Below, one piece after another: positions 23,827 to 26,014 of a DNA stretch of 26,014 nt. The translations under genes and the position numbers were made by a program. Origin of the DNA: Opitutia bacterium UBA977. Lineage in GTDB: Bacteria; Verrucomicrobiota; Verrucomicrobiia; Opitutales; Coraliomargaritaceae. The stretch's first letter is position 1, and each line of letters opens with the position of its first letter. A model generated the notes under the pieces. It did no database searches. It was not told the origin of the DNA and saw only the letters and a list, made by a program, of their open reading frames with translations. The DNA lies in contig DBBT01000063.1 in the NCBI GenBank assembly GCA_002292345.1, positions 18,743-44,756 on the forward strand, read 5' to 3'.

Positions 23827-25044
23827 GTGCCACGCGCGGTGCATTGCCTCATAATTGGTAAGGTTTGGCCTGAGCCCAGCTCGACTGCTGCGGGGCGACG
23901 GACTGTAGATATCATTCGTTCGCTGCAGGCGGCCGGCTATCGAGTCAGCTTTGCCTCGGCTGCACGTCCGTCTGAGCACAGTCTTAATCTAGAGACGCTG
24001 AGCGTGGGAACACACGCGGTGCAGCCGAATGATTCCGCATTTGATAATTGGCTCGCGGAACTCGCACCAGATGTCGTCATCTTCGATCGTTTCATGATCG
24101 AAGAACAATTCGGCTGGCGGGTCGAAAAAGCCTGTCCTCAGGCATTACGGGTGCTGGATACCAGTGACCTGCACTGTCTACGCGAGGCGCGGCAAGCGCA
24201 GCTCAAACACGGCGGTGAGCTAGATTTGTATAACGACATCGCACTGCGCGAGATTGCAGCGATTCATCGCACAGATCTGACGCTGATTATTTCGGAGCAT
24301 GAGATGGAAGTGTTGCGCACTCAGTTTAACATCCCAGAGGCGCAAATTGCGTATTGGCCATTTGGGCTGAATTTAGCCGAATCGAAATTCCCTAGCTTCG
24401 AAACGCGGCAACATTTTATCATGATCGGCAGCTTCATGCACGCCCCCAATGTCGATGCCGCGCGCTGGTGCAAGCAGGCTATTTGGCCGCTGATTCGCCA
24501 GGCATTGCCAGAGGCGGAGCTGCATTGCTACGGCTCGTATGGTGAAAAGTATCAAGTCGAACTACATACGCCGAAGGCGGGATTCTGGTTTAAGGGCCGC
24601 GCCCAAGAGGCACTCGCGACGATGGCAAACTATCGAGTCAATTGTGCGCCGCTCCGCTACGGTGCCGGGCTCAAGGGGAAGTTGTTTGATGGCTTTGAGA
24701 CTGGCACGCCTTCGGTCACGACGCCGATCGGTGCGGAAGGCGTGACCGGGGCGATGGATTGGGGCTGCGCGATCTCAGCAGATCCGCAACAGTTTGCCGA
24801 CGCCGCGATTACGCTTTATACAGATGCGGCACGATGGTCGCAGGTGCAGGCGCAAGGCCAACAGATCGCGAAGGAACGTTTCGACGCGGCAGAATGGTTG
24901 CCACGACTGCCGCAATTGTTTGAGGCCGCGATTTTGTCGCTCACCGAGGATCGAAAGCAATGTTTCACCGGCCGGATGCTTCGCCATCATCACCATCGCA
25001 GCACTGAGTTTATGAGCCGTTGGATCGAAGCAAAGAATCGCTGA
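23827..25044 (+). CDS. Glycosyltransferase (family 4-like)
   Basis: A 405-residue protein starting with GTG immediately after the pilT stop codon (zero spacing); another in-frame GTG lies four codons later. The N-terminus [32 protein letters not shown] is the GT-B-type opening (glycine-rich, sugar-nucleotide side) known from group 1 glycosyltransferases. The C-terminal domain shows [18 protein letters not shown], a glycan-binding segment [33 protein letters not shown] (residues about 277-310), and a final helix region. Near the end is a run of four His in RHHHHRST. Donor and acceptor sugars are unknown. Co-transcription with pilT may suggest pilus or cell-surface glycosylation, but this is only a guess from position. 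Confidence 0.85.
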   Translation: MPRAVHCLIIGKVWPEPSSTAAGRRTVDIIRSLQAAGYRVSFASAARPSEHSLNLETLSVGTHAVQPNDSAFDNWLAELAPDVVIFDRFMIEEQFGWRVEKACPQALRVLDTSDLHCLREARQAQLKHGGELDLYNDIALREIAAIHRTDLTLIISEHEMEVLRTQFNIPEAQIAYWPFGLNLAESKFPSFETRQHFIMIGSFMHAPNVDAARWCKQAIWPLIRQALPEAELHCYGSYGEKYQVELHTPKAGFWFKGRAQEALATMANYRVNCAPLRYGAGLKGKLFDGFETGTPSVTTPIGAEGVTGAMDWGCAISADPQQFADAAITLYTDAARWSQVQAQGQQIAKERFDAAEWLPRLPQLFEAAILSLTEDRKQCFTGRMLRHHHHRSTEFMSRWIEAKNR

Positions 25045-25058
25045 AATTTGCGATTTTT
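25036..25058 (+). terminator. Terminator overlapping the glycosyltransferase stop
   Basis: A 6-bp stem (AATCGC with GCGATT) encloses an 8-base loop that contains the TGA stop codon of the glycosyltransferase gene, and is followed by TTTA. The stem is short, so strength is uncertain, but its position at the end of the pilT-glycosyltransferase unit fits. Confidence 0.5.
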
Positions 25059-25214
25059 AGCTGCTGAATTGATAATTCAGGAAAACGTTCAAAGCTCCTG
25101 TCGGCACACTGGAATCGAGCTTCTAACGAGCCGCCATCTCGATAAATAGCTGATGTGGTCAGTGTTTTGTAATGTTTCATTTCTTTCGTCGAACGTCCAC
25201 CTTGAGTTTCGGCG

Positions 25215-25550
25215 TTATTGCGACGTAAACTCCAAGGTTTTGGATCCCTTCTTCTTTCGTGTGACTTCGGCAATCAGCAGGAGCAGCCCAAGGAAGCTGA
25301 CAGCCCAACCCGCCAAGGCAATGGCGTTCGTTCTTGCCAGTACCTCGGAGACGAAGTCGCTGGGACCTTGCAGGTGGATACGGTCCGTCTCTGAAATTCC
25401 GTCTGCCAGTTGAGCTTCAATCTTGTCGACGACTTCAGTGTGACGTTCAAGTGTTATCTTCGAGTGGGCGCCAGCAAACTGCGCTTGCAGCCAGATCAGC
25501 ATCCCTAACAGCATCACAGCGCCACACAGAGTTATTCGTATCCATTTCAT
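25215..25550 (-). CDS. Hypothetical two-helix membrane protein
   Basis: A 111-residue protein that I do not recognise. It has an N-terminal hydrophobic segment (residues about 4-22, [17 protein letters not shown]), a polar middle with charged residues (32-70, [23 protein letters not shown]), a second hydrophobic helix (about 76-95, [20 protein letters not shown]), and a basic tail ([15 protein letters not shown]). This predicts two inner-membrane passes with both ends inside and the middle in the periplasm. It lies 64 bases downstream of the lipoprotein gene on the same strand, so the two may be co-transcribed. No further function can be given. Confidence 0.65.
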   Translation of the reverse strand: MKWIRITLCGAVMLLGMLIWLQAQFAGAHSKITLERHTEVVDKIEAQLADGISETDRIHLQGPSDFVSEVLARTNAIALAGWAVSFLGLLLLIAEVTRKKKGSKTLEFTSQ

Positions 25551-25614
25551 TTCTCAAGATCCGTCAGAAGTGTAGCACGGCCCTGGCCGTTGTCACCACT
25601 GAATTGTTCGGCGT

Positions 25615-26004
25615 TTATTCTGTTGGCGTGAATGAGGCGGTAGAATCTCTTTTTATGGCTGGGTTAAGTTGAACATCACCTTCGGTGCATTTCTCCAGAA
25701 ATCCTTCTACATATATTTCGTCGCCCGGATTTAGATTATCTTCGCCCCAATGCCAAGTTGGGAAGACGCAGTGAATGTTGTGCTCTAAGTAAATATGGTT
25801 ACCGTCATCGCGATCTTGGACGCGAAGCACCTTCCCTTTAACTGTGATCATCTTCCCGATAAATGGCTTACCTTTACTCGTAACGTGATGCGCATGAAAC
25901 TGAGCGGCAGGCTTCCCATAGTCTAACTGCCAGCCTTTTGTGCAACTGCTTGCGAGACCTGCGAGGATAAGTGCTGCCAAGATGGTTAATGGTCTTGTTC
26001 TCAT
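25615..26004 (-). CDS. Small OB-fold-like lipoprotein
   Basis: A 129-residue predicted lipoprotein. Residues 1-20 are a signal peptide and Cys21 sits in the lipobox LASSC, to be lipidated by Lgt and kept in the envelope. The mature part (about 35-115) follows the OB-fold pattern of the tRNA_anti-like proteins: KPFIGKMITVKGKVLRVQDRDDG, then IYLEHNIHCVFP, and NPGDEIYVEGFLEKCTEGDVQLNPA. Two Cys (in HCVFP and EKCTEG) could form a disulphide. No partner is known; the small membrane protein follows downstream. The start ATG at 26004 is supported by the signal peptide. Confidence 0.75.
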   Translation of the reverse strand: MRTRPLTILAALILAGLASSCTKGWQLDYGKPAAQFHAHHVTSKGKPFIGKMITVKGKVLRVQDRDDGNHIYLEHNIHCVFPTWHWGEDNLNPGDEIYVEGFLEKCTEGDVQLNPAIKRDSTASFTPTE

Positions 26005-26014
26005 GTCATTTCTC

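Noticed and set aside
25334..25672. 112-codon plus-strand frame near the right end
   Set aside because: It overlaps both minus-strand envelope genes; the minus frames have a signal peptide, lipobox and membrane helices, while this one has none.

Overview
The window is a compact, gene-dense stretch of a bacterial chromosome with housekeeping content throughout. LpxD, BamA, an OmpH/Skp-like chaperone, Lgt and lipoproteins show a Gram-negative (diderm) cell. Gene order and protein character suggest Verrucomicrobiota, class Opitutae (a Coraliomargarita or Puniceicoccales-like marine organism). Supporting signs are the almost complete lack of Shine-Dalgarno sequences, rpsF-ssb-rplI-dnaB without rpsR, a metX-metW pair and a carboxynorspermidine decarboxylase. 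The placement is inference; no 16S gene is present. I see no phage, insertion sequence, CRISPR array or obvious genomic island.

Layout. Positions 1-870 hold the 3' part of glgC and a strong terminator. 950-2640 hold a tandem universal stress protein and, converging on it, lgt; their stop codons interlock. 2752-4325 hold a LysM/coiled-coil exported protein and parB, with no parA beside it. 4484-6991 (minus strand) is a probable operon: nspC, a previously unlisted 45-residue membrane microprotein, and a cyclic-nucleotide-binding-domain histidine kinase whose start overlaps the microprotein stop. 7202-11363 is a translation/replication block: rplY (bL25/CTC), pth, rpsF, ssb, rplI, dnaB. 11394-15482 is the outer-membrane block bamA-ompH-lpxD, with an intrinsic terminator between ompH and lpxD. 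15488-18274 hold prs, metX and metW. 18275-19032 is a non-coding stretch with tRNA-Leu(UAA), tRNA-Lys(UUU), a terminator and some palindromic and repeated sequence. 19033-20315 is an ECF sigma factor overlapping a membrane protein that looks like its anti-sigma factor with a degenerate zinc motif. 20335-22605 (minus) is dapA-dapB-ruvA. 22726-25044 is a PilT-type ATPase directly abutting a glycosyltransferase. 25215-26004 (minus) holds two small envelope proteins, a two-helix membrane protein and an OB-fold-like lipoprotein.

How the genes work together. Much of the window serves envelope building: Lgt lipidates lipoproteins, BamA inserts outer-membrane proteins, OmpH escorts them across the periplasm, and LpxD makes lipid A. 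The central block supplies ribosomal proteins, tRNA recycling (Pth) and the replication fork (SSB, DnaB). MetX/MetW and DapA/DapB act on aspartate-family amino acids. The points most worth a second look are the coupled microprotein-kinase pair, a putative calcium-binding loop inserted in the BamA barrel, the degenerate anti-sigma factor, the overlapping divergent -35 elements near tRNA-Lys, and the pilT-glycosyltransferase pair. Nothing here is clearly a new defence or mobile system.
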